Shown: positions 41,860 to 50,188 of the stretch, piece after piece | Layout of the letters: each line of letters starts with the position of its first letter | Numbering within the stretch: the stretch's first letter is position 1 | DNA from: CAYHPY01 sp964358485 | Lineage (GTDB): Bacteria > Elusimicrobiota > Elusimicrobia > UBA1565 > UBA9628 | Direction of reading: 5' to 3' | DNA: 64,000 nt | Assembly (NCBI GenBank): GCA_964358485.1 | Contig: CAYHPY010000002.1 | Location: forward strand, 127,842-191,841 | The notes under the pieces: model-generated | What the model was told of the DNA's origin: nothing | Seen by the model: only the letters and a program-made list of their open reading frames with translations | Databases searched by the model: none | Translations under genes and position numbers: made by a program

Positions 41860-43028
41860 GGATGGGCCTCCAAAGCCAATCCCCGGACCACCCGCCGAAC
41901 CTCGGCCCGCGTCAGGCCGGCGCTGGAGGGAAGGCTGACGGACTCTCTCCAAAGGCGGTCGGCCGTCGTCAATGGACCGGCGGTCAAAATCGGGCGAAAA
42001 ATCGACTGCCGGTGGCAGGGGGTCCAAAGGGGACGGGCCTCGATGTTGTCCTGGGCCAGCCGAAGCAGGGCTCTTCGCGCACGGACCGGGGGCAGACGGA
42101 CGGTGTTGAGCCAAAAATTGCTGCGCGCCCCGGAGGGTTCCCAGATCAGGCGGGCGTCGCCGACCGCCTTGAGCTCCTCCCGGTACCACTCGGCGATCCG
42201 CCGCTTGCGCTCCAGCAGACGGTCCAGGCGCTCCAGTTGGGCCAGGCCCAGGGCCGCGTTGATGTTGGGAAGGCGGTAGTTGTAGCCGACCGCGTCGTGG
42301 CGGTAGGCGTCGGGGTCCGACTTGGCCTGGGTGGAGAGGTGGCGGACGCGGGCCGCCAGGCGGGCGTCGTCGGTCACGCCCATCCCGCCGCCGCCCGAGG
42401 TCAGGATTTTGTTGCCGTTGAAGCTCAGGACGCCGGCCAGGCCCCAGGAGCCCATCGGTTTTCCTTTATAAGAGGAGCCCAGGCTTTCCGCGGCGTCCTC
42501 GATGACCGGAATTCCGTAGCGCCGGCCCAGCTCGCAGATCCGGTCGATTTGGGCCGGGTGGCCCAGGGTGTGCATAGGCACGCACCCGCCGATTCTTCGG
42601 CGGGTGCCCTTGTCCATTCTTTTCCCATATGCCGTGGTTGTTCCGTTTCTAAGATATTCTTCCAAGGCCTCGGGATCCATCCCCAGAGTGCCTTCCTCCG
42701 AATCGACGAAGCGGGGCCGGGCCCCCAAGTAAACGGCGGCGTTAGCCGTCGCGATGAAGGTCAGCGAGGGGACCAGGACCTCGTCGCCCCGCCGCACGCC
42801 GGCGCCCTCCAGCGCCAGGTGGAGAGCCGCGGTGCCGTTGACCAGGGCGACGGCGTGGCGCGTGCCGGTCCGTGCGGCCACCGCCTCCTCGAAACGAGTG
42901 ACGAAGGCGCCCGCCGAGGAAACCCAGGCGGTGTCCACGCATTCCTTGAGATAGCGCCATTCGTTGCCCTCGAAAAGGGGCTCGTGCAGGCCGAGGCGTT
43001 TGGGCGGTTTTTTAGAATTCGCTCTCAT
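41856..43028 (-). CDS. legC: LegC-type sugar-nucleotide 4-aminotransferase
   Basis: 390 aa, DegT family. Motifs are TAWVSSAGAFVTRFEEAVA, NGTAALHLALEGAGV, VPSLTFIATANAAVYLGARP and the PLP lysine in SFNGNKILTSGGGG. The insertion before CVPMHTLGHPAQIDRI, with TAYGKRMDKGTRRRIGG, is the family hallmark that separates LegC from PseC. It aminates the 4-keto sugar made by LegB. Start ATG 43028 overlaps the PtmE-like gene by 17 bases. Confidence 0.88.
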   Translation of the reverse strand: MRANSKKPPKRLGLHEPLFEGNEWRYLKECVDTAWVSSAGAFVTRFEEAVAARTGTRHAVALVNGTAALHLALEGAGVRRGDEVLVPSLTFIATANAAVYLGARPRFVDSEEGTLGMDPEALEEYLRNGTTTAYGKRMDKGTRRRIGGCVPMHTLGHPAQIDRICELGRRYGIPVIEDAAESLGSSYKGKPMGSWGLAGVLSFNGNKILTSGGGGMGVTDDARLAARVRHLSTQAKSDPDAYRHDAVGYNYRLPNINAALGLAQLERLDRLLERKRRIAEWYREELKAVGDARLIWEPSGARSNFWLNTVRLPPVRARRALLRLAQDNIEARPLWTPCHRQSIFRPILTAGPLTTADRLWRESVSLPSSAGLTRAEVRRVVRGLALEAHP

Positions 43029-44085
43029 AGTCCTTGATGGCCTGGCGATAGTCCTCGGGTTTTCCGATGTCCAGCCAGTACTCCTGCACCGGAAAACACC
43101 CCACGCTTCCGGGTTTCGAACGGCGGAGCTCTTCCAGGAGATCCGGCATGTCCCGGGAGACGCCCTTCTTGAGGCGGACCAGGGCGCGGGGCTCCAGGAC
43201 ATAGATGCCGGCGTTGACGAAAAATTTGTGGACCGGTTTTTCCACGATTCCGTGAAGCTTCTGGTCGCGAATCTGGACGACGCCGTAGGGGACTTGGAAG
43301 TCGTATTCCCGGACGCAGAGCGTGGCCATGTGGCTCGATTCCTGGTGGTAGTTGAGCAGCGCCCGGAAGTTGACCTTGGTGAGCAGATCCGCGTTCATCA
43401 CGATCAAGGAGCCCTCGAACTTCTTGGCGATGAGGCTCAGGGCCCCGGCCGTGCCCAGTTCCTTTTTTTCGACGATGTATTCGATCCGCGCGCCCCAGCG
43501 GGAGCCGTCGCCGAAATGATCCTGGATGCGGTGGGCGAGGTAATTGACGGTGAAGATGAAGCGTTTGAGCCCGGAGGCCACGAGGCGCTCCAGCAGGACC
43601 TCCAGCAGGGGCTTGTCGCCCACCTTCATCATCGGCTTGGGGGTGTCCTCGGTCAAGGGACGCAGGCGGCGCCCCTGGCCTCCCGCCATGACCACCACCC
43701 AATTCTCGTGGGCGGGCACGGGGGCGATGTGCTCGCCCATCCCCGCCAAGCTCACCAGCCGGCCCTTGGAATCCACCAACGGGATGTAGGCCTTCCGGTG
43801 CTCCCGAAACAAGGCCGCCAGCTCGGGCTGGGGAAGCCGCGAGTCGGCCACGAACGGCTTGGGATTCATGGCCCGCGTGACGGGGACCTCCATTCCGTCG
43901 CCGCGCAGAAGGGCCCGGCGGATGTCGGAGTCCACCACGATGCCGAGCAGGCGCTTGGACGCGTCGGTCACCAGCACGATCCCGACCTGGGTGCTGGTGA
44001 TGACCTCCATCGCCTGCCGCAGGGTGGCTTTCGGCCCCATGATCATTTGAGGAAATTTGTTCAGGAATCCGTCCCGTTGACTCAT
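43012..44085 (-). CDS. ptmE: PtmE-like nucleotidyltransferase with N-terminal CBS pair
   Basis: 357 aa. Two CBS domains occupy about 1-120 (LRQAMEVITSTQVGIVLVTD, then FREHRKAYIPLVDSKGRLVS). The nucleotidyltransferase follows: WVVVMAGGQGRRLRPLTED, TPKPMMKVGDKPLLE, VMNADLLTKVNF and FVNAGIYVLEP. Campylobacter PtmE has this architecture and makes GDP-glucosamine to open the legionaminic pathway. The leg-type neighbours support that role. The ATG overlaps the acetyltransferase stop as ATGA. Confidence 0.85.
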   Translation of the reverse strand: MSQRDGFLNKFPQMIMGPKATLRQAMEVITSTQVGIVLVTDASKRLLGIVVDSDIRRALLRGDGMEVPVTRAMNPKPFVADSRLPQPELAALFREHRKAYIPLVDSKGRLVSLAGMGEHIAPVPAHENWVVVMAGGQGRRLRPLTEDTPKPMMKVGDKPLLEVLLERLVASGLKRFIFTVNYLAHRIQDHFGDGSRWGARIEYIVEKKELGTAGALSLIAKKFEGSLIVMNADLLTKVNFRALLNYHQESSHMATLCVREYDFQVPYGVVQIRDQKLHGIVEKPVHKFFVNAGIYVLEPRALVRLKKGVSRDMPDLLEELRRSKPGSVGCFPVQEYWLDIGKPEDYRQAIKDYESEF

Positions 44086-44714
44086 TGAATCCCCCGCGCC
44101 GGGTTTCCGGCGGATCGCGTTCCGGGCCCGAGGTCCCGGATCACGACGGACCCCGCCCCGACGACGGCGTCCGCCCCGACGCGCACGCCCGGAAGCAGGA
44201 CCGCGCCGGCCCCCACGAAGGCCCCGGCGCCGATCGTGACTTCCCCGCAAAGGACGGCGCCCGGCCCGATGAAGGCGTGGTCTTCGATCACGCAGTCGTG
44301 CTCGACGACGGCCGCGGTGTTGACGACGGCGTCGGCGCCGATCCGGGTCCCGGGGTGGATGACCGCCCGGGTCAGAATTTGCGCGCCTTCTCCGGCCTCC
44401 CAATCGGCGGGGACGACGGCGGTGGGTCCGGTCACGGTGAGAAAGGCGTGCCCCTTCTTTTTGAGGGCGGCGAAGACCAACGACCGCGGCCGCGTATCGG
44501 CCGCGGCCCCGAGGCCGTTGATCAGGCGGACCGAGCCCGGGCGCCACGCCGCGAGCCGGTCGTCGGAGCCGAGGATCTTAATTCCCGAAATTGTTCTTTT
44601 CCAGAGGTCTTTGTTTGAATCCGTAAACCCTAGAATCTTCAGCCCCCTCCGTCCCCGGAGATTTTCCAAAACCACCCGGGCGTGCCCCCCGGCTCCGATG
44701 ATGATGCAGTTCAT
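44082..44714 (-). CDS. legH: LegH/NeuD/PglD-type sugar N-acetyltransferase
   Basis: 210 aa. The N-terminal CIIIGAGGHARVVLENLRG is the PglD-type nucleotide-sugar domain. The rest is a left-handed beta helix with hexapeptide repeats (GTRIGADAVVNTAAVVEHDC, IEDHAFIGPGAVLCGEVTIG), ending GNPARGIQ. The acetyl-CoA enzyme acetylates the 4-amino sugar from LegC. The His in VVEHDC fits the catalytic base of this family. It overlaps LegG as ATGA. Confidence 0.9.
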   Translation of the reverse strand: MNCIIIGAGGHARVVLENLRGRRGLKILGFTDSNKDLWKRTISGIKILGSDDRLAAWRPGSVRLINGLGAAADTRPRSLVFAALKKKGHAFLTVTGPTAVVPADWEAGEGAQILTRAVIHPGTRIGADAVVNTAAVVEHDCVIEDHAFIGPGAVLCGEVTIGAGAFVGAGAVLLPGVRVGADAVVGAGSVVIRDLGPGTRSAGNPARGIQ

Positions 44715-45883
44715 GCGCGTTTTCTCCAGGGGAGTTCGTAAAAAGATTTTCTCAGGGGCCGGGGCTCGCGCGGCAGGGCTTTGAGGGCTTGGAGCACGCG
44801 GGCCGACACCGCTCCCCCGCCGTACGGCGAAACGCCCCGGCACCGGGTCCGGACGAAGGCCGCGGAGAACGCCAGGCGCAGGGCGCGCAGGACGGAGCCG
44901 GTCTCGGGCCGGCAATCGATCACCGAGGGGGCGCGCAGGCGGCCGGCCTGCCGGCCGCCGACATTGACCGTGGGCGCGCGGAGCACGGGCGCCTCCAGCA
45001 GGCCGCTGGAGGAGTTTCCGACCACGGCGCCGCAAAGGGCCATCAGGCTCAGGTAGCGCCGCTGGCCCAGGGAGGGCACGGCCAAGACCGCCCCGGGGCG
45101 GCGGCGGGTCTCGGCGCGCAGGAAGGCGTTGACGGCCCGGCCGCCCGCGTCGGCGTTGGCGTAGGTGGCGACGGCTCGGATGCCCGCCGAGCGCAGGGCC
45201 CGGAAGATGGCCGCGGTTTCCGCGGCCGCGGCCCGCGGCGTCTCGGGGTGGTAGGTGACCAGGGCGAATTTCCCGACCAGGGAAAATCCCAGGTCGGCCT
45301 CCAGTTCCGCGCGGGTCATCTTTTTCAGGAGCCGGAGCGCCTCCAGGCCGGGGGCCCCCACATTGAGCACGCGGGAGGGGTGCTCACCCATTTGAATGAC
45401 CCGGCGCCGGTAGGGCTCGGCCGCCGTGAAGTGCAGGTGGGACATCTTGGTCACGGCGTGGCGGACCAACTCGTCCATCACGCCCTCGGTGGCTTCGCCC
45501 CCGTGAAGATGCGCCACCGGGATGCCCAGGGCGGCGGCGGCGGGGACCGCGGCCAGGAGTTCGTAACGGTCTCCCAGGACCAGGAGGGCGTGGGGCCGCA
45601 GGCGCGCGAACGCCGCGGCGAATCGCGGGGTTCCGGCCCCGATGGCCCGGGCGACGGACAGTTCCGAGTCGCCCGAGAGCGGCAGGGGGACGCGGGCGGA
45701 AACCGGAATCCCGTCGGCCTCGATTTCCGAGGCGGTGCGGCCGAAGGCCGGGTCCAGGTGCATCCCCGCGACCACGAGTTGGAGGCGCACGGCCGGGTCT
45801 TCGTGGGCGCGGCGGATGATCCCCCGCATGTGCCCGTACTCGGCGCGGGTGGCGGTCATGACGGCCAGGCGAAAAGGGGTCAC
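44711..45883 (-). CDS. legG: NeuC/LegG-type hydrolysing sugar 2-epimerase
   Basis: 390 aa, GT-B-like epimerase fold. LAVMTATRAEYGHMRGIIRR, VVAGMHLDPAFGRTASEI, VLGDRYELLAAVPAAAALGI and HLHGGEATEGVMDELVRHA are hallmarks. GNSSSGLLEAPVLRAPTVNV gives the UDP-site. It releases the free 2-epimerised diacetamido sugar that LegI condenses with phosphoenolpyruvate. The start is GTG, overlapping the synthase stop as GTGA. Confidence 0.9.
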   Translation of the reverse strand: MTPFRLAVMTATRAEYGHMRGIIRRAHEDPAVRLQLVVAGMHLDPAFGRTASEIEADGIPVSARVPLPLSGDSELSVARAIGAGTPRFAAAFARLRPHALLVLGDRYELLAAVPAAAALGIPVAHLHGGEATEGVMDELVRHAVTKMSHLHFTAAEPYRRRVIQMGEHPSRVLNVGAPGLEALRLLKKMTRAELEADLGFSLVGKFALVTYHPETPRAAAAETAAIFRALRSAGIRAVATYANADAGGRAVNAFLRAETRRRPGAVLAVPSLGQRRYLSLMALCGAVVGNSSSGLLEAPVLRAPTVNVGGRQAGRLRAPSVIDCRPETGSVLRALRLAFSAAFVRTRCRGVSPYGGGAVSARVLQALKALPREPRPLRKSFYELPWRKRA

Positions 45884-47604
45884 GCCAGGGCCTCCCAGGT
45901 CAAAACCTCGTCCTCGGAGACGGCGCGCTTGAGCTTGCGCCCGAGAATCTCCTCGGCTTGAAAGGGGGCGATCCCGCTTCCCGGGCGTTTGACCTGGAGG
46001 TCGTCCTCGGACAAGACGTGGCCCGCCTCGAGCGCCCGCGCGGCGACGAGGCTGCGCCTGGCGGCGGCGCGGTTGGGTTCCTCGCACGGGGCGGGCCGCT
46101 TGATTCCGTCCCCCAGCGCCGCGGTCGTCAGCCGGATGCCCCGGACCATGGCGGCGAAATCCCCGGGCTCCAGGGAGGCCTTGTGATCGGGCCCGGGAAG
46201 GGTTCGATCGAGCGTGAGATGCTTTTCGACCACGGCGGCGCCCAGGGCGGCGGCGGCGATCGCGGTCTCGACGCCGGGAGTGTGGTCCGACCAGCCGACG
46301 GGGAGCCCGAACGCCCGCCGCATGGTCTCCAGCGAGCGCAGGTTGGACTGCTCGGGCGGGGCGGGATATTCGGTCACGCAATGAAGCAAGGTGAGGGGGG
46401 CTTGGGAGACCGCGCGAATCCAACCCACCGCCCGGGCGACCTCTTCCAGGGTGCTCAGGCCCGTCGAAAGGATCATCGGGCGCCCCTTGCGCGCCACGTG
46501 CCGGAGCAGGCGCTTGTTGGTGATCTCGCCGGAGGGGAGCTTGAAGATCGGGATGTCCAGCTTCTCCAGGAGATCGGCGGCGTCCTCATCGAAGGGCGTG
46601 GACAAGAATACGATGCCCTCCTCGCGGGCGACTTTCTGGAGCTCTCGGTGGTCGGCCTCGGAGAGCTGAAGCGGGCGGATCAGGGCCAATTGATCCTCGG
46701 CGCCCGGAGCGGTCTTTTCCTGGTAGGGGGCCTTGGCCGCCTTTCGGGAGACGAGCTTTTCCGCGGTGAAGGTCTGGAATTTGACCGCGTCGGCCCCCGC
46801 GCGCTTGGCGGCGCGCACGAGCTCGGCGGCGCGTTCCAGGTCACCGTTGTGGTTGACCCCGGCTTCCGCGATGATGAAAACGGCGGCCGGGTCCGATGGC
46901 GGCGCTTGGCGCCGGGCCCAGAGGGATTCGGCCACAAGCCAATCCAGGGAGTCGTCGATGTCGACGGCTTCCTCGGGCTCGACAACCAGGGCGCGGCTCC
47001 GGGGATCGTTGATTTTCCCGGTCTTGAGGAAGGAGTCCACGGAGAATAGGTAGATGGAGCCGTCCATGCAGTAGGCGGGGGGAAGCTGTTGGCGGCTCGG
47101 CGGGAGTTCCCGGTCCAAAAAGGGGGAGAGGAGCCCGGAGTCCGGGTCGACCCGGTAGCACCAGTGGGGGTGGGAGCGGGCGGGCGCCACGGAAACGATC
47201 CGGTCGCCGCCGTGCCGTTCGAACAGTTCGACGGCGGTCCGGATCGTTTCCGGGGTTCGGAACGGGGAGGTGGCTTGGAGAATCATGACGGCGTCCGGCC
47301 GGTAGGCCTCGTCCTCGGCCAGGCGCTTGAGAAGATGGGCCAACGCGTCGGCCACGTCGGAGCGGTCCTGGGAGAGCTCCGGCGGGCGCAGCCAGGGAAC
47401 GGGGACTCCGAATTCCGAAGCGACGCGCGCGATTCCCGGGGAATCGGTGGAAACCCAGATCCTGTCGAAAACTCCGGCTTCCCGGGCCCCCAGAATGGCG
47501 TGGCCGAGCAGGGGGATGCCCCCCAGGGGGCGGATGTTCTTGCCGGGGAGCCCCTTGGAGCCGCCGCGCGCGGGGATGAAGGCCAGGATCCTAGGAGACT
47601 TGAT
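45880..47604 (-). CDS. Fusion of a CMP-nonulosonate cytidylyltransferase and a NeuB/LegI synthase
   Basis: 574 aa if started at the ATC codon at 47604. Residues 1-235 or so are a NeuA/LegF-type cytidylyltransferase: ILAFIPARGGSKGLPGKNI, WVSTDSPGIARV, MILQATSPFRTPETI. From about 240 it is a NeuB-type synthase (FIIAEAGVNHNGDLERAAEL, DAVKFQTF, LPSGEITNKRLL, SDHTPGVETAIAAAALGA) with a C-terminal SAF domain. It would make the nonulosonic acid and activate it with CMP. No ATG, GTG or TTG exists in frame before codon 84, which lies inside the conserved domain. GGAGG sits seven bases before the ATC. Confidence 0.85.
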   Translation of the reverse strand: MKSPRILAFIPARGGSKGLPGKNIRPLGGIPLLGHAILGAREAGVFDRIWVSTDSPGIARVASEFGVPVPWLRPPELSQDRSDVADALAHLLKRLAEDEAYRPDAVMILQATSPFRTPETIRTAVELFERHGGDRIVSVAPARSHPHWCYRVDPDSGLLSPFLDRELPPSRQQLPPAYCMDGSIYLFSVDSFLKTGKINDPRSRALVVEPEEAVDIDDSLDWLVAESLWARRQAPPSDPAAVFIIAEAGVNHNGDLERAAELVRAAKRAGADAVKFQTFTAEKLVSRKAAKAPYQEKTAPGAEDQLALIRPLQLSEADHRELQKVAREEGIVFLSTPFDEDAADLLEKLDIPIFKLPSGEITNKRLLRHVARKGRPMILSTGLSTLEEVARAVGWIRAVSQAPLTLLHCVTEYPAPPEQSNLRSLETMRRAFGLPVGWSDHTPGVETAIAAAALGAAVVEKHLTLDRTLPGPDHKASLEPGDFAAMVRGIRLTTAALGDGIKRPAPCEEPNRAAARRSLVAARALEAGHVLSEDDLQVKRPGSGIAPFQAEEILGRKLKRAVSEDEVLTWEALA

Positions 47605-48772
47605 GGAGAAGCCTCCATTGGCCGCCCTTGGCTTCCCAAAGGTGCGGGGGGCGGAACCCGTCGACGATCTCCCAGAACCGGGTTTCCGAGAGGTCGGTGT
47701 ATTCCAGGAATTCCCGGAAATGTTTGGAGGGGAACTCTCCGTCGTAGCGGCGCACCAGCGCCACCCCTTCCTCCCGGTTGATGTGGCCGTCCCGGATCTC
47801 GTGGGCGGCGTCCGAGGTCGCCCGCCCCAGGCCGAATTTGATGTAGGAGAGGTAATAGTGGAAGCCGTCGATGCGGTCGTCGAGGCTCGCGTATTTGGAA
47901 TAGGTTCCCTCGGAGCGCCCGTCCGGATTGGCCTGGAAGCCCGTATGCTTGGCGGCGTAGTAGTAATTTTCCTGCGGGATCCACTTCTTGTAATAACCCA
48001 GGAAGCGGATTTGGAGCTTGGCCTTCTGGGCGTCCTCTTGCGCGGGCGGCAGGTAGGGGAAGAGATCCTCCCGCTTGACCCCGTATTTGACCCACTCCAG
48101 GGGGCCGACCCCGGAGAAATAATGCTTGATGAGGTCTCCGGAGGCGTCGTGGCCGGCGCGCCCCGCGGCCTTGGAATCCCCTCCGTACTCGACCTCGCCG
48201 TCCTCGCCGTACATCACCAGGGACACGCCGTGCTGGATGGCCATCCGCATGGGAAAGCCCTTTTGTCCGTAAATGAACGGTTGGAAGGGATCGCCCAGGT
48301 GCTCGAAGGCCAGGCGGGTCATGACCCGGTGAACCTTCCCGTTCGGGGTGCCCAGGACGTTGTCGAAGCCCCCGTCGTGGATGAAGGCCTGGAAGTTCTT
48401 CCAGCCGATGTCCGAGTAAAGGTGAGGAGACCAGGTGACGGTCAGGGGGTGCATGCCGTATTCGTATTTCAACTGGTGGGCGACGAAGGCGGAATCCTTG
48501 CCCCCGCTGCAGGGGACGATGACGTCGTAGGAGCCGTCCTTGGAGCGGTGCTCGTCGAGCAGGGCGCGCAGTTGGGCCTCGCGGTCCTTCCAATCGATGA
48601 CGCTGCGCTTGACGTCGGCGAACCGGCAGGCGCCGCAAACGCCCTTTTCGTCGAAAACAATGCGGGGGCGCTGGTTGGAGACCACGCAGCGCGCGCAATA
48701 TTTGACCTCCAAGGGGAGCTTGTACTTCTCGACGACGTGATGGGCGTTCTTCTTGGCGACGGCGCTTTTCAT
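47591..48772 (-). CDS. N-acetyl sugar amidotransferase (WbpG/PseA-like)
   Basis: 393 aa. A cysteine cluster (YCARCVVSNQRP, CGACRF) precedes the PP-loop ATP pyrophosphatase motif VPCSGGKDSAFVAHQL, and WSPHLYSDIGWKNFQAF and YGEDGEVEYGGDSK follow. The family adenylates an N-acetyl group and replaces its oxygen with ammonia, producing an acetamidino sugar. The ammonia comes from a HisH/HisF pair, as in the P. aeruginosa B-band cluster; both are encoded directly upstream. It overlaps HisH as ATGA. Confidence 0.88.
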   Translation of the reverse strand: MKSAVAKKNAHHVVEKYKLPLEVKYCARCVVSNQRPRIVFDEKGVCGACRFADVKRSVIDWKDREAQLRALLDEHRSKDGSYDVIVPCSGGKDSAFVAHQLKYEYGMHPLTVTWSPHLYSDIGWKNFQAFIHDGGFDNVLGTPNGKVHRVMTRLAFEHLGDPFQPFIYGQKGFPMRMAIQHGVSLVMYGEDGEVEYGGDSKAAGRAGHDASGDLIKHYFSGVGPLEWVKYGVKREDLFPYLPPAQEDAQKAKLQIRFLGYYKKWIPQENYYYAAKHTGFQANPDGRSEGTYSKYASLDDRIDGFHYYLSYIKFGLGRATSDAAHEIRDGHINREEGVALVRRYDGEFPSKHFREFLEYTDLSETRFWEIVDGFRPPHLWEAKGGQWRLLHQVS

Positions 48773-49428
48773 GGGGTCAGGCCTCCTGAGGAAAATGCGG
48801 CGAGGATCGCGAGGCCCGTGGGCCCCGATTTTTCGGGATGAAATTGGCAGCCTTGGACGTTTCCCCGGCGAAGGACCGAACAGAAGGCCGTTCCCCCGTA
48901 GTGCGTCTCGGCGAGGCGATCGGCGGGCTCGGCGGGAGCCACGATGAAGGAGTGGACGAAATAGACCTGGCTTTGGGCCGGGAGGCCGCCGAGGATGGTT
49001 CCCTTCCAAGATGAGGCCGGGCCGGGGACGGGCGCGAGCGCGTTCCAGCCCACGTGGGGAACCTTGAAGCGGTCCCCGTCGGAGCGGGGAAAAGGGACGG
49101 CCTTGCCCGGGACCACCCCGAGGCCGGGATGGACGCCGAACTCGGCGCCTTCGTCCAGCAGCAGCTGCATGCCCAGGCAGATGCCCAGCAGCGGGCGGCC
49201 CGAGGCGGCCACCTCCCGCAAAGGCTCGATCAAGCCGTTTTCCCGGAGTCCGCGCATCCCGTCGCCGAAAGCCCCGACCCCGGGCAGGATGACCCGGTCG
49301 GCCTTGGCGACGTCCTCCGGCCGGCGCGACACCAACGGCGCCGCCCCGACCCGCCGCAAGGCGCGGTCGATCGAGAACAGGTTCCCGAGGCCGTAATCAA
49401 CGACGACTAAGGGGTGTCTTGTTTTCAT
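48769..49428 (-). CDS. hisH: HisH-like glutamine amidotransferase subunit
   Basis: 219 aa, class I glutaminase. VVVDYGLGNLFSIDRALRR, ILPGVGAFGDGM, the nucleophile in LLGICLGMQLLLDEG and the His-Glu pair in GCQFHPEKSGP complete the triad. Other histidine genes are absent, so this is likely the ammonia-supplying paralogue for the sugar amidotransferase rather than histidine synthesis. It overlaps HisF by 32 bases. Confidence 0.88.
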   Translation of the reverse strand: MKTRHPLVVVDYGLGNLFSIDRALRRVGAAPLVSRRPEDVAKADRVILPGVGAFGDGMRGLRENGLIEPLREVAASGRPLLGICLGMQLLLDEGAEFGVHPGLGVVPGKAVPFPRSDGDRFKVPHVGWNALAPVPGPASSWKGTILGGLPAQSQVYFVHSFIVAPAEPADRLAETHYGGTAFCSVLRRGNVQGCQFHPEKSGPTGLAILAAFSSGGLTP

Positions 49429-50188
49429 GGTCCCGAATGGTGATTCCGGCGGCGCGCAGCTCGTTTTTAACCTCGGCGATCGAGGCCTTGCCGTAGTGGA
49501 GGATGGAGGCCAGCCCGACGGCGTCGGCCTTTCCTTCCACGGCGGCGGACCGGACGTGGGCCGGGCTGCCGGCTCCCCCGCAGGCGATCACCGGAATCGG
49601 AAGGGCCTGGGCCACCTTGGCGGTGAGCTCCAGATCATAGCCGTTGTGGGTTCCTTCCTGATCCACCGAGGTCAGAAGAATTTCGCCGGCCCCGAGCTCG
49701 GCCGCTCGAAGCGCCCACTCGTAGGCGTCCAGGCCGGTCTTTTCCCGGCCGTTGTCGGTCAGGGCTTCCCAGCGTCCCGGCGCGCGCCGTTTGGCCTCGA
49801 TGGAGACGATGATGCACTGGGAGCCGAAGCTTTTGGCGGCCTGTCCGATGAAGGCGGGGTTTTTGACCGCCCCGGTGTTGATGGCCACTTTGTCGGCGCC
49901 CGCCCTCAAGAGCCGGTAGATGTCCTCCGAGGAACGCACGCCCCCGCCGACGGTCAAGGGGATGAAGATGTCCCGGGCGGCCTTCTCCACGATTTCCAGG
50001 AGGTTGTTGCGGCCGTAGAGGCTGGCCACGATGTCCATGTAGAGGAGTTCATCGGCGCCCTGTTCGTAATACTTGAGCGCCATTTCGGCGGGATCGCCCA
50101 CGATCCGCAGGCCCTCCAAATGCACTCCTTTGACCACGTTCGGGCCCTTGATGTCCAGGCGCGGGATGACGCGCAGGCTATGGCTCAT
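49397..50188 (-). CDS. hisF: HisF-like cyclase subunit, probably an ammonia-channel paralogue
   Basis: 263 aa TIM barrel. VIPRLDIKGPNVVKGVHLEG, PLTVGGGVRSSEDI, GADKVAINTGAV, SVDQEGTHNGYD and VIACGGAGSPAHV are HisF signatures. In true HisF the second catalytic Asp sits in an IDAKR-type segment; here it reads SIEAKRRAPG, so Asp has become Glu. The first Asp (RLDIKG) is kept. With WbpG-like and HisH-like genes next to it, an amidotransferase role fits. It overlaps the aminotransferase fusion as ATGA. Confidence 0.85.
   Translation of the reverse strand: MSHSLRVIPRLDIKGPNVVKGVHLEGLRIVGDPAEMALKYYEQGADELLYMDIVASLYGRNNLLEIVEKAARDIFIPLTVGGGVRSSEDIYRLLRAGADKVAINTGAVKNPAFIGQAAKSFGSQCIIVSIEAKRRAPGRWEALTDNGREKTGLDAYEWALRAAELGAGEILLTSVDQEGTHNGYDLELTAKVAQALPIPVIACGGAGSPAHVRSAAVEGKADAVGLASILHYGKASIAEVKNELRAAGITIRDHENKTPLSRR

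Noticed and set aside
42540..42660. Possible in-frame insertion in the LegC-type aminotransferase
   Set aside because: The AT-rich extra segment corresponds to a stretch usual for LegC proteins before the PMHTLGHP-type motif, so it is a family feature rather than an insertion.
48769..50188. HisH and HisF as ordinary histidine-biosynthesis genes
   Set aside because: No other histidine genes are nearby, they sit inside the sugar locus next to a WbpG-like protein, and the HisF second Asp is replaced by Glu.
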